The notes under the pieces were generated by a model. It ran no database searches. It was not told the origin of the DNA and saw only the letters and a program-made list of their open reading frames with translations. This document shows, one piece after another, positions 36,301 to 44,551 of a stretch of 64,000 nucleotides of DNA (position 1 is the stretch's first letter; each line of letters starts with the position of its first letter). A program made the translations under genes and the position numbers. The DNA is from Atopomonas sediminilitoris (GTDB lineage Bacteria > Pseudomonadota > Gammaproteobacteria > Pseudomonadales > Pseudomonadaceae): positions 1-64,000 of the forward strand of contig NZ_JAKUMM010000005.1 in assembly GCF_022601735.1 (NCBI RefSeq), written 5' to 3'.

Positions 36301-37328
36301 CAGCTGCGACCACCCTGCCGAATGGCGCTGGTCAGCAGCAATTCGGCATCTTCTAAGCGGTCTTGGCGCTGACGAACTAAACCTAAACCACCCAAAGCAT
36401 CGGCATCTTTTGGCTTGCGTTTGAGATAAGCCGTGAAACCCTGCTCTGCGGCGGGCAAGTCTTTACGATCTAGCGCTTTAAAGGCTTGATCTAAAACGGG
36501 ATCACGCTTCCAAACCGTTTGTGCTGCGTTTGCCGTATTCTCAGCTCGGCCTTTGGCCAACAGGGCGCGAATTTCTTCGTCATCGGGATGGCCCTGTAAA
36601 AACTGCTCAAATAACGGCTGCTGCGATTTGTTGGGCGCGCCCATCCAAGTCAGCGCCATGCGCCATGTTTCTTCTGCAGCGCCACCAATATCTTCCCGCT
36701 TGGCTAGCTCGGATAAATAGCGAATGCCTTCTGGACGGGTATCCGTGCGGCGAACTAAATGCTGAGCAAAAAACAGTTTGGTGTAAGGCTCATTAGGATA
36801 TTCGCGCTGTAAGCGCTCAAAACCGGCACGCGCTTGCGGCCAGTACTTATCCACAAACCCTAAACTGTTGTAATACTCACGCCCAATCAAGCCCTGCGCG
36901 GCTTTGCCATCGAGCGTTTGGATGTAAGTTTCTGCAGCCTTTAACGGCTCATCACTTTCTACCAAGGTGCGCGCTTCATTCAGCTGGGCTTCTTTGGCTG
37001 GGTCTTGCAGTAAAATATCCTGCTCTAGCAACAACGCTTGTCGTGTTCCGGGATGATTTGCCTGCAGTTGCTGTAGGTAGTTTTTTGCCAGCGTGAGCTT
37101 TTTATCCTGCACCGCGATCAGGCCCAAGCCATAAAGTGCATCAGGATGCGTGGCGTCGATGAGCAGCAGCTTCTGCCACACTTCACCAGCGCGCTGGGGC
37201 TTTTCTTGGGCTTGCCAAAATAAGCCTTGCTCAATTAGCAGCGTGTTGGTTTGATCGTCGGCGGCACTGACTAAGGTTGAAGCTGCCGCAATAAGAAGGG
37301 CTAATGTTAACGGGTGGTAGCGGAGCAT
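33366..37328 (-). CDS. bcsC: cellulose export protein BcsC (TPR plus outer-membrane barrel)
   Basis: About 1320 residues from ATG 37328 (an in-frame TTG lies 12 bp upstream); signal peptide 'TLALLIAAASTLVSA'. Many TPR units fill residues ~20-800 (for example 'HPDALYGLGLIAVQDKKL', 'DADALGGLGLVRQRQDRLED'), forming a periplasmic scaffold. A Pro/Ser/Lys-rich linker (~815-925) has two NPFA repeats ('SVANPFAGVG', 'PINPFAVQEG'). The C-terminal ~340 residues are the BcsC barrel, with 'SINRRFAGEPNIHWGVSASR' and 'GYNLSGAAEYKVDRNIFFGG'. It threads cellulose across the outer membrane. The start overlaps the end of bcsZ by 22 bp. Equivalent to WssE. Confidence 0.92.
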   Translation of the reverse strand: MLRYHPLTLALLIAAASTLVSAADDQTNTLLIEQGLFWQAQEKPQRAGEVWQKLLLIDATHPDALYGLGLIAVQDKKLTLAKNYLQQLQANHPGTRQALLLEQDILLQDPAKEAQLNEARTLVESDEPLKAAETYIQTLDGKAAQGLIGREYYNSLGFVDKYWPQARAGFERLQREYPNEPYTKLFFAQHLVRRTDTRPEGIRYLSELAKREDIGGAAEETWRMALTWMGAPNKSQQPLFEQFLQGHPDDEEIRALLAKGRAENTANAAQTVWKRDPVLDQAFKALDRKDLPAAEQGFTAYLKRKPKDADALGGLGLVRQRQDRLEDAELLLTSAIRQGGRSWQKALDDVRYWAALKQVRTSVESNNFADARALLAEARRLNPNDSEAIITLADIQAKQGELAAAEAGYRQVLAMGKQEARAMRGLVQVLGGQGRVDEALKLLAGMSASERNKVGGVAKLRAEAALQRAKLAEQRGDSKAMRRELEAALREDPDNAWARFALARLYVDLGAVKEARSLMSGLLKKSPNDIDAIYTSALLSVQLGDVDEARTLLSRIPHNKRTVEINDLEAELEFNAQMKRVATLIKDGQRPEARMFLRRLESKAQGQVDRVTLLALAYADAGDPQRAVSLMRDLMARSPRSDLTLMLSYAGVMLRAEQDVEVAGILRDLQGRQMTMAQRKQYDDVAFIYRVRQAEALRERGELERAYETLSPALAQRPQDPLALAALARMYGEHGDTEKALEIFKPLVERFPENANLLVGAADMASQQFETGYAEDALEKALVLAPQDRTILSMAAKVYHFMGRSGTAEKLLRKVVAQEARDKAEQTAVVSTTTPKPASVANPFAGVGSSARAEPKALTIPEPTETLTLAPKPRKQPGEIRLPTLRSRSDESLLSRSTSLAKQEAAKKPINPFAVQEGESEPDPQAGLSDAAKALDNIIQHRSPYVVQGVTARTSEGESGMGQITDIEAPFEASMPIGDNRIALRVTPVSLQSGSVDADAANRFGGGPAASASQPGVSAGSQNASGVGLAVAFDSPAYGVKSDIGITPEGFLYSTPVGGISINRRFAGEPNIHWGVSASRRAVTDSVLSFAGAKDKRTGQKWGGVTANGGRAQLAYDDNKVGAYVSSSWHRLLGNNVEDNNRFELSTGAYWYWQNDDYSKSTIGLSLSGIRYSENLGFYTYGHGGYFSPQSFLALGVPVTWAERFDRFTFQLKGSVGVQSIQQDEVDYYPGNATLQTAATKALGRSAVYSSDNTTAVGYNLSGAAEYKVDRNIFFGGHLGVDNGQNYRQWNGGLYLRYMFEDQTGPMVLPVSPYTSPYSN

Positions 37329-38473
37329 GGCTTTTCCCAATAAGGCTGAACACGGCCGTCCAAAGCAAAGCGATAACGCCCATCAGCCCATCCCAGGCCA
37401 AACAAGCTAAGCATGTAGTCGTAATAAACCGGCGGGGTTGCTGTACCGGCTTGCCATTTATCAAACGCAGCAATGGCGCGCTTGTACTGCAAATCCGCAA
37501 GCCAAGGCTGCTCAAGCGCATGCAGAAAAGGCACCAATGCCGAAGAGAAGCCGATGATGCTTACGCCGTCTGTCTCACCGGTAAGCACGTTGGCTTTTTC
37601 CGGCGGCATCCCTTTGGCTGCTACCACGCGGCTCATGCCCTGTAGGTTATCTAGCACAGGCTTAAACAGAGGGTCTTGCGGGTCTGTCATACCGGCCCAA
37701 AGGTACACGCGGATAGCATCGTAGCTACTGTAATCACCGCCTAACGGCGCTGAGGTAAACACACCAGAAGTCTCTGAAACGGCGCGGTAACCAATCCAAT
37801 CTGCCGCAAAGCCATGATCGCCATTACCGCGAATCAACTTTGGCGTTTGATTGGCAATCGCTTCCCATGGGCCTTGAGGATCAATAACAGCCAACCGGCG
37901 CATCATAGAAACCGGCTGATAGCTGGCATTCAGACGCCATAGATGCCCAGGGTATTCAAAACCAAACGGCCCCGGCAGCAAGGTGTAGCCTAAGCCAGGC
38001 AGGTTTTTCACCTCACGACCTTTGACTTGCGCCAGCAATGCCATGCCGTCTTCGCGGTAAGCCGGCTTGTCCCACAGGCGGTCGGCCTCCAGTAATGCGT
38101 AAGCAAACCACAGGTCAGCATCCGACGCTGAGTTAGCGTCCTGCGCTTTCCACAGGCCATCTTTGCCTTGCCCCCAATGCCAAGCTGGCAACGTGTTAAC
38201 AGGATCGTTACCAGCAAGATTTTCTCGACTCCAACGCCAAATTTTTTCAAACCGCGCTTGGTCATTAGCCACCAAGGAAAAGAACAACGCATAGGATTGC
38301 CCTTCCGATGAACTGTGATTCTTCTCCATGCTGGACTCCAGCACGCGACCATCGTGCTGCACCCAGTTTTTGGCAAATAACTCCCAATGCGGCCACGGCG
38401 CTGAACACTGCACGGCAGCCTGTACCGACAGACTACTGAGCAGTAATAGACCACTGAAGAGACTACGCAGCAT
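37307..38473 (-). CDS. bcsZ: periplasmic endo-1,4-beta-glucanase, GH8
   Basis: 388 residues, signal peptide to about residue 19 ('LLLLSSLSVQA'). Glycoside hydrolase family 8: the general acid is probably Glu57 in 'SSSEGQSYALFFSLVAND', with 'WHWGQGKDGLWKAQDANSAS' and 'DADLWFAYALLEADRLW' following. The enzyme trims or quality-controls nascent cellulose in the periplasm; it is standard in bcs/wss operons (WssD). Start and stop link to neighbours without gaps: TAATG with bcsB and a 22-bp overlap with bcsC. Normal length. Confidence 0.92.
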   Translation of the reverse strand: MLRSLFSGLLLLSSLSVQAAVQCSAPWPHWELFAKNWVQHDGRVLESSMEKNHSSSEGQSYALFFSLVANDQARFEKIWRWSRENLAGNDPVNTLPAWHWGQGKDGLWKAQDANSASDADLWFAYALLEADRLWDKPAYREDGMALLAQVKGREVKNLPGLGYTLLPGPFGFEYPGHLWRLNASYQPVSMMRRLAVIDPQGPWEAIANQTPKLIRGNGDHGFAADWIGYRAVSETSGVFTSAPLGGDYSSYDAIRVYLWAGMTDPQDPLFKPVLDNLQGMSRVVAAKGMPPEKANVLTGETDGVSIIGFSSALVPFLHALEQPWLADLQYKRAIAAFDKWQAGTATPPVYYDYMLSLFGLGWADGRYRFALDGRVQPYWEKPCSATTR

Positions 38474-40878
38474 TACAGAGCATCCTTAAGACGCGCATTG
38501 GCGCGGGCTTTGAGGGTCAGGTACAGGAACACGCTGGCCAGCAACACGCCCAAGGCAGTGAAGAACACCATCCAACCTAAGTTTCTTGCCAACAGCCACT
38601 GCAAGTAACGCACGATGCCGAGGCTGCCCACGTAGTATTCATTTTCGGCCACGAGCGGATTAACGCGGGTGCCATTGACCACCACTAGGCTGCCCTGCAC
38701 GGGCTGGTCGTATTCACTGTCGCCACGCAAGGCGCCGGCGATATTGGTCAAATGTTCACCACTGGCACCCGCCAACACCACCACACTGCGCGTGCTGTCC
38801 AGCGGCGACTCAAAGCCTGCCAGATAAGCACCCGCGCCGCCGCTACCCAGCGCTACGCTACTGCGTGCCGAGCGGCGGTTGATGCGGTCGTCGGGGCTAA
38901 GCCAAGTGCGCAGGCGGTGCGTCAGGTCAGAAAACTCAAAGCTGCTGCCGGCCTGTAGGCTGGCAGGCAAATACTCGGTCCAGCGTTGCAGCAGCGGCTG
39001 ATTGCCGGCCGTGGCAATGAGCAGAATATCTTTGCCATCGAGCAGGCTGTCATCGTCACCTTGGCTGACCGTGACGGCGCTCGCCGGCAGCCCAGTGGAC
39101 TCACCAAAGCGCCCCATCACATCAAGGAATAGACCGAGTTCTTCAAGGCTCACCGAAGGCGCCACTACCACGGCGGTTTCCGACAAGTCGGCCATGCGCG
39201 TGAAGGGGAAGCCACTGTTCTGGAACACGCCCATATTGGGCATCACGATGTAGTGGTCGTAATCGCTGATATCGATGGTCGAATCCGGCTCGATGGTGCC
39301 GCGCATGTTGTCGATAATGATATCGCGGCAGTCGCCCTGCTTGATGTAGTCGTACATGTAGCGCACTTCCAGATCGGCGCGCTGCGGAATATTGTTTACC
39401 GGCAAACGCAGATCGACTTCTTTCAGCAGGCTGTCGTCGCTTTGCAGGCGCTCCAGCAAGGCCTGATCATCTTTGTAATGCTCTTGTGAGGGCAGCGGCA
39501 GCGACTTAATGAACTTGCCGCTGACACTCAGTAGCATGGATGAATTGGACGACACCGGCTGCGGGGTATAGCGGTATTTCAGGTGCAGCGGAATGCCTTC
39601 GTCACGCCAAGTGAACAGATCAGGCGGCAGACGCAGCGGGAACTTGATGGTGCCTGGGTTGTAGCCCGCGACGGTGAGTTTCTTCGCCTCTAACAACTCA
39701 CCCAACTGCACGGCACGGTCACTGGGCAACCAGTTGGGTGCGTCGTAAGGCTTGCGGGCTTTTAAGCTAACCAAACCCTCCACGCGGGCACTGGGGCCGG
39801 CCATGGCTTGGCTGCCCGTCACTAAAGCCAGCGCGGCGGTGCGCAGCTGTTCGCTATCCCGCCCAGAGATAATCAGTAACTTGCCGTACGGGTCATTGGG
39901 GTTGGCCTGAATGCTAACCACCGGAGCATCGAGGCTATCGACTGCCAAGCCTTCCAACGGCGCCGCTTGGGTCATAAAGACGATGGCATTGCCCTCGCTG
40001 GGCAGCTCGTTAAGGGTGGCGGAGAAGCGCGCTCCACGGTAGCTGGCCAAGGCGCCAAACCATGACGACACCGCACCGGCGGCTTCCAGCGCGAGGTTAT
40101 CCGGGGTACTGGTGAACACGAACGGCAGCTGTAACTGGCGCGAGTCGCGCGGATCGAAAAACGGCAGCGGCAGCTTGGCTAGGTCATCCGGCAGCACGAT
40201 GGCGGTCGTTTCCATCTCAAGGCTGCTGCTGGTGCTGACTTTGGCCCACAGGCTGGTGTGCAGCGGGTCTTCACACTCCATGGTGTAGTGACCGATCAGC
40301 TGCAGGCTTAAGCGGTTAAATTCGGTGATCAGGTGCGGTGGAATATCCACCACGGCCTGCTGCAACGAGCCGGCGTTTTCTTGCGGCAAGGCCAAGCTGG
40401 TGGCGAGCTGGTCATTGATCATCACGTTCAGTTGCGACAACTCTGCGATCAGCGCTGGGGAGTAGCTGTACTCCAAGTTAACCCGCGCTTTACTCACGAC
40501 TTGGTCGGCGCGCACATCGAAACTCACACTGTCGCTGCCTTCGATACCCCGCAGTTGCATGGTGTAGTTGATACCCAGCTGCGCCAAGGTGGCACTAAAG
40601 GTCGGGTTAAAAGGTTCTTCGGGAACACAGCCGTCATCGACGCTGGCTTCTTCGCCTTCAGCCGCTTCTTCACCCTCGGCATACTCTTCACCTTCGCCAG
40701 CTTCCTCGCCTTCGGCAGGCGGCACGCAGTCAACGTCCACGACGCCTTCTTCGCCTTCAGCGCCCTCTGCGTAGGCCGCGTCTTCGCTGTAGTCGTACTC
40801 TTCTTCAGCCCAAGCCGTTGAGAAGCCGCCACACAGCGCCAAAGCTAAAACAAGGATCTTTCCGTAGGTGTATGTCAT
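38473..40878 (-). CDS. bcsB: cellulose synthase periplasmic subunit BcsB
   Basis: 801 residues. Signal peptide ('ILVLALALCGGFSTAWA'), two rounds of carbohydrate-binding and flavodoxin-like domains, and one C-terminal membrane helix ('WMVFFTALGVLLASVFLYLT') that docks to BcsA. Typical phrases are 'QLPFVFTSTPDNLALEAAG' and 'LEVRYMYDYIKQGDCRD'. Odd feature: right after the signal peptide comes an acidic stretch (residues ~26-80) with five EGEE repeats and two Cys, not a usual part of BcsB. Start overlaps bcsA by ATGA, with AGGAG before it. Equivalent to WssC. Confidence 0.92.
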   Translation of the reverse strand: MTYTYGKILVLALALCGGFSTAWAEEEYDYSEDAAYAEGAEGEEGVVDVDCVPPAEGEEAGEGEEYAEGEEAAEGEEASVDDGCVPEEPFNPTFSATLAQLGINYTMQLRGIEGSDSVSFDVRADQVVSKARVNLEYSYSPALIAELSQLNVMINDQLATSLALPQENAGSLQQAVVDIPPHLITEFNRLSLQLIGHYTMECEDPLHTSLWAKVSTSSSLEMETTAIVLPDDLAKLPLPFFDPRDSRQLQLPFVFTSTPDNLALEAAGAVSSWFGALASYRGARFSATLNELPSEGNAIVFMTQAAPLEGLAVDSLDAPVVSIQANPNDPYGKLLIISGRDSEQLRTAALALVTGSQAMAGPSARVEGLVSLKARKPYDAPNWLPSDRAVQLGELLEAKKLTVAGYNPGTIKFPLRLPPDLFTWRDEGIPLHLKYRYTPQPVSSNSSMLLSVSGKFIKSLPLPSQEHYKDDQALLERLQSDDSLLKEVDLRLPVNNIPQRADLEVRYMYDYIKQGDCRDIIIDNMRGTIEPDSTIDISDYDHYIVMPNMGVFQNSGFPFTRMADLSETAVVVAPSVSLEELGLFLDVMGRFGESTGLPASAVTVSQGDDDSLLDGKDILLIATAGNQPLLQRWTEYLPASLQAGSSFEFSDLTHRLRTWLSPDDRINRRSARSSVALGSGGAGAYLAGFESPLDSTRSVVVLAGASGEHLTNIAGALRGDSEYDQPVQGSLVVVNGTRVNPLVAENEYYVGSLGIVRYLQWLLARNLGWMVFFTALGVLLASVFLYLTLKARANARLKDAL

Positions 40879-43058
40879 GTGCTCCTCACAGAAGCCTTGA
40901 GTTGTGCCAGCAGGCTACGTAAATGGATCAGGGTTTCGTTTGCCGTGGCGCGGCCTAACAAGCGCAAACCACGCAAACCAATGGTCGAGACTTCGCCCAG
41001 CGCGCCCAGCGGCGTGTCGGGAACCCCTTCGCCCCACGAGGCAGCCCACGTATTGGCGCGCGAAAAGGTCATGCGGATCAACTCGCGTTGTTGCTCAATG
41101 CTCAGATTGGCAAAGCTCAGGCCCAAGGTTGGGCCACGACTGAATGCCACCAGCGCTGGGAAGGCGCACTCTTCTTGATCATGCATCAGCGACACCAAGA
41201 CCTGTTCACCGTGCGGCACCAACACGCCCTCTGGCAGGGTGATGCCAATGCCACGCTGGGAAAAATCGTGGGTTTCGCACACCACGGTTTTGCCATTACT
41301 GAGCACTAGGCTGGCCTGTAGATTGGCGTAAACACGTGGCTCAACGCGGACTTGGCGAGCCTCGGCGGCCACCGCCACAGAAGCGGCGCTGATGATGATG
41401 TTGTACAGCGTCCACGTTAGGTTAATCAGCAGCGTCGCCACCACATCACTGTCGGCGGCAAAACCCAACTTGCTCAGGCCCACCACAATGCCGATCACGT
41501 TGAGTGCCAGCACCACGATATACGGCCGCGCCATCTTCCAGTCGAAGTAACCTTTCTCGATCACCCCGCCCTTGGCGGTCACGTTGAACTTACCCAGCTT
41601 GGGGTTAACCATCGCCAGCAACACCGGGCGCATGATGTACCACGCCAGTACCGATTCGTAGACCTCGTTCCAGAACGAGTGGCGGAACCGCCCTTGGATG
41701 GTCGAGTTCGTCACGCTGGCGAGCAAAATGTGCGGCAGCGCATAGGCCATGATCAGCAGCGCACTGGCTTGGAAGATTTGCGCACCAAAAAACAAATACG
41801 CCAACGGCGCGGTGAGAAACACCAAGCGCGGCAAACCGTAGAAGAAGTGCAGCATGGCGTTGAGGTAACACAAGCGCTGGCCAAACTTGAGGCCGCCACC
41901 GAGTAGTGGGTTATCGGTGCGGAAGATCTGCGCCATGCCGCGCGCCCAGCGAATCCGCTGGCCGATATGTCCCGAGAGGCTCTCAGTCGCCAGGCCTGCG
42001 GCTTGCGGCAGTGCCAAATAGGCCGTGTTGTAGCCCAAGCGGCTCATTTTGAGCGCGGTATGCGCGTCTTCGGTCACGGTTTCCACCGCGATGCCGCCCA
42101 CCTCAAGCAATGGCCCGCGCTTGATGATGGCGCAGGAGCCACAGAAGAAGGTGGCGTTCCACAGGTCATTGCCGTCTTGCACTAAGCCGTAAAACAGCTC
42201 GCCTTCGTTGGGCACCGAACGGAAGGTTTCGAGGTTTTTCTCAAACGGATCAGGGGAGAAAAAGAAGTGCGGCGTTTGCAGCATCGCCAGCTTCGGGTCG
42301 CGCAAAAACCAGCCCATACCGACCTGCAAGAACGAGCGCGTGGGCACGTGGTCGGCATCGAAAATGGCAATAAAATCGCCGTCGGTAATCTTTAAGGCGT
42401 GGTTCAGGTTGCCAGCTTTGGCGTGAAAGTTATCCGGACGGATGATGTAACCGATGCCGGCGCTGTCACAGAACTCACGGAACTCATCGCGACGACCGTC
42501 ATCCAGCACGTAAACATTGAGCTTGTCTTTCGGCCAGTCGATCGCCTGCGCGGCGAACGCGGTTAAGCGGATGATATCCAGCGGCTCGTTATAGGTCGGG
42601 ATGTACACATCCACCGACGGCCACAAGGCTTGATCTTGCGGCAAAGGGTAAGGCTTGCGCTGCAACGGCCAAGCGGTTTGCAGGTAACCCAACAGCAACA
42701 CCAGCAAGGCGTATAACTCGGCCAGCACCAAGCCATAACCAAAGGCCATGTCGAGCCAATGCTCGAAGCCCAACGAACTGGTTAAACGCCAGTACATATA
42801 ACGCAATGAGGCGATGACCGACATCACGATCATCGCCAACACGGCCAAGCGACTGGCTTTGCGCCTTAATATCAGCGCGGCGGTCATGCAGGCGGCGGTG
42901 AAGAGCATTTGCTCTTCCAGAGGCAAAGGCGCAATCACGGTGATGGTGATGACCAGCACCGCCAATACGGCAATCAGCACCTGCGCCCAGAGCGTGGCGC
43001 TGAGACGGACGGCCATTTGGCTCAACTGGGCCATGCGCCCATTGCGCCATTGGCTCAT
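40875..43058 (-). CDS. bcsA: cellulose synthase catalytic subunit BcsA (UDP-forming)
   Basis: 727 residues, inner membrane. GT2 motifs are all present: Asp186-Asp187-Gly, Asp234-x-Asp236 in 'FDADHVP', Thr329-Glu-Asp331 in 'ETVTEDAHTAL', and Gln367-x-x-Arg-Trp371. The C-terminal PilZ domain has the c-di-GMP-binding Arg571-x-x-x-Arg575 and 'DFSQRGIGI' (598-606), so activity should be switched on by c-di-GMP. Several membrane helices flank the catalytic domain and form the glucan channel. Follows bcsQ by 3 bp. Equivalent to WssB. Confidence 0.96.
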   Translation of the reverse strand: MSQWRNGRMAQLSQMAVRLSATLWAQVLIAVLAVLVITITVIAPLPLEEQMLFTAACMTAALILRRKASRLAVLAMIVMSVIASLRYMYWRLTSSLGFEHWLDMAFGYGLVLAELYALLVLLLGYLQTAWPLQRKPYPLPQDQALWPSVDVYIPTYNEPLDIIRLTAFAAQAIDWPKDKLNVYVLDDGRRDEFREFCDSAGIGYIIRPDNFHAKAGNLNHALKITDGDFIAIFDADHVPTRSFLQVGMGWFLRDPKLAMLQTPHFFFSPDPFEKNLETFRSVPNEGELFYGLVQDGNDLWNATFFCGSCAIIKRGPLLEVGGIAVETVTEDAHTALKMSRLGYNTAYLALPQAAGLATESLSGHIGQRIRWARGMAQIFRTDNPLLGGGLKFGQRLCYLNAMLHFFYGLPRLVFLTAPLAYLFFGAQIFQASALLIMAYALPHILLASVTNSTIQGRFRHSFWNEVYESVLAWYIMRPVLLAMVNPKLGKFNVTAKGGVIEKGYFDWKMARPYIVVLALNVIGIVVGLSKLGFAADSDVVATLLINLTWTLYNIIISAASVAVAAEARQVRVEPRVYANLQASLVLSNGKTVVCETHDFSQRGIGITLPEGVLVPHGEQVLVSLMHDQEECAFPALVAFSRGPTLGLSFANLSIEQQRELIRMTFSRANTWAASWGEGVPDTPLGALGEVSTIGLRGLRLLGRATANETLIHLRSLLAQLKASVRST

Positions 43059-43061
43059 CGT

Positions 43062-44291
43062 TTAGGCACCTTCGTCGTCACTGGCGAAGTAACCGACGAG
43101 GGCCATCGTGCAGTCGAGAATATCCCGACAGCCTCGTCCATGCGGGTCGTAATCCATGACATTGCGGTTATAGGCCAGCGCCTCGCTGATCGACTGATCG
43201 CGGGTGATGCGACCAATCAAGCGGTCGCCCAAAAGGCCGTGCATCACGTGGGTGATGTCTTTGTTCAGCTGCCGCGACGGGTCAATTTGGTTGACCACGT
43301 AGGCCGTACCGGCAAAATCATCGCGCTCATCAGTGTACGAGGCGATCAAACGATCGATCATCGGCAGCGCAGTGTACGAGGCCGCATCTGCCAAGCTCAC
43401 CACCAACGCCACATTGGCCACCGCCAACGCCTGTTGCAGATAAACCGAGGGGCCGGGCGGGGTATCAATCACCACCACGGCACCTTCTGACAGCTCTAAA
43501 TCGCTCAGACGATAGGCCAACCACAGCGGATCATCCGCTAGCTGCGCTTCAAAAATGCGCCGCTGCGCTTCATCGCCCAGCCCATAAGGCAACACAAACA
43601 CCCCATCTTTGGTCGGCACTGCTTGCTCGCGCCAGTCTTGCTCAAAACGCACTACGCCTTGCTCTTCACTGACCTCGCCCTCGGGCTGGAAGTGATGATG
43701 CAGCGCGTTTTGTGGGTCCAGATCAATTGCGAGCACCGGGCGCCCAACCTTGTGCAGCGCCGCGGCAATATTGGCGGCCATGGTGCTCTTGCCGACACCG
43801 CCCTTACCCGACACCACAGCGACGACCTTGATATCGCTCAGTTCAGGCTTGCTACGTGGTGGTTGCGCTACCGCAATGGGCTCAGGCTCGGGCTCGCTGG
43901 GCTGCTCCGGCTCGGGAGTCGCCGGCGCCTTGGCCTCATTCGCCAACTTGGCCAACAAACTTTGCAGCCCCGCCGAAGACCAAGCATCCGGCGTCTTGCT
44001 GCTGGGCTTTTTGCTCGGCGCAGGCAAGGGCTCAGGAGCCGCCACTGGGGCGTCGAGCACTGGCTTTTCTGCAACGGGTGCCGCTGGCGGCGTTACTTCT
44101 GGCTCTACTTCAGGCTGTTCATCGGGCTCTTCCGCGTGAGCCTCAGCCTCGGCGGCGGCTTTTTTTCCGCCAAACATCGAAGGCCAGCGCTTTTGCGAGG
44201 CTTTTTCGGTCTCAGCCTGAGTAATTTCCTGATATTGGGCGGGACTGCCGCCAAATTTCTTGAATAAACCCGCGATATCGGAAGCGCTCAT
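43062..44291 (-). CDS. bcsQ: BcsQ/WssA MinD-like ATPase with N-terminal BcsR-like segment
   Basis: 409 residues from ATG 44291 (TTAGGTG upstream; the frame can extend six codons to 44309). Residues 1-40 ('MSASDIAGLFKKFGGSPAQY', then 'QKRWPSMF') look like the small BcsR/BcsP proteins. Then a Pro/Glu-rich disordered linker (~45-150) leads into a ParA/MinD ATPase with deviant Walker A 'SGKGGVGKSTMAANIAAAL' (161-179) and 'LAIDLDPQNALHHHF'. BcsQ with BcsR controls assembly and polar placement of the synthase. First gene of the operon; its promoter must lie in 44292-44551. The fusion reading of the N-terminus is my inference. Confidence 0.88.
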   Translation of the reverse strand: MSASDIAGLFKKFGGSPAQYQEITQAETEKASQKRWPSMFGGKKAAAEAEAHAEEPDEQPEVEPEVTPPAAPVAEKPVLDAPVAAPEPLPAPSKKPSSKTPDAWSSAGLQSLLAKLANEAKAPATPEPEQPSEPEPEPIAVAQPPRSKPELSDIKVVAVVSGKGGVGKSTMAANIAAALHKVGRPVLAIDLDPQNALHHHFQPEGEVSEEQGVVRFEQDWREQAVPTKDGVFVLPYGLGDEAQRRIFEAQLADDPLWLAYRLSDLELSEGAVVVIDTPPGPSVYLQQALAVANVALVVSLADAASYTALPMIDRLIASYTDERDDFAGTAYVVNQIDPSRQLNKDITHVMHGLLGDRLIGRITRDQSISEALAYNRNVMDYDPHGRGCRDILDCTMALVGYFASDDEGA

Positions 44292-44411
44292 GACTACACC
44301 TAACTGCATTAGTCAAAAGTTTGTTGCCAAGAAATTGACTTGGCTCACATTTTCTGGCCGTTACAAAATGTTGCGCATAATCAAGGCTAGCAGGGTGTGA
44401 TGTCAAGCTGA

Positions 44412-44428
44412 TGGTTATTCGATAACCA
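44412..44428. promoter_or_regulatory. perfect 17-bp palindrome between the cellulose operon and a response regulator
   Basis: TGGTTAT-TCG-ATAACCA: 7-bp arms with a 3-bp centre, about 120 bp upstream of bcsQ and 124 bp upstream of the divergent REC-HDOD gene. It has the size of a dimeric operator. The binding protein is unknown. The rest of 44292-44551 is AT-rich, with no gene. Confidence 0.5.
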
Positions 44429-44551
44429 ATATGACTATTGCGCTGCATCGTTATTTCTGCTTGCTATATCTAGTCAACTAGCTATGGGCTGACCGCCTTG
44501 GCAATCACCGGCTAAGCTCAACAAAAACACACCTCGTATAAGGTAGGACCC

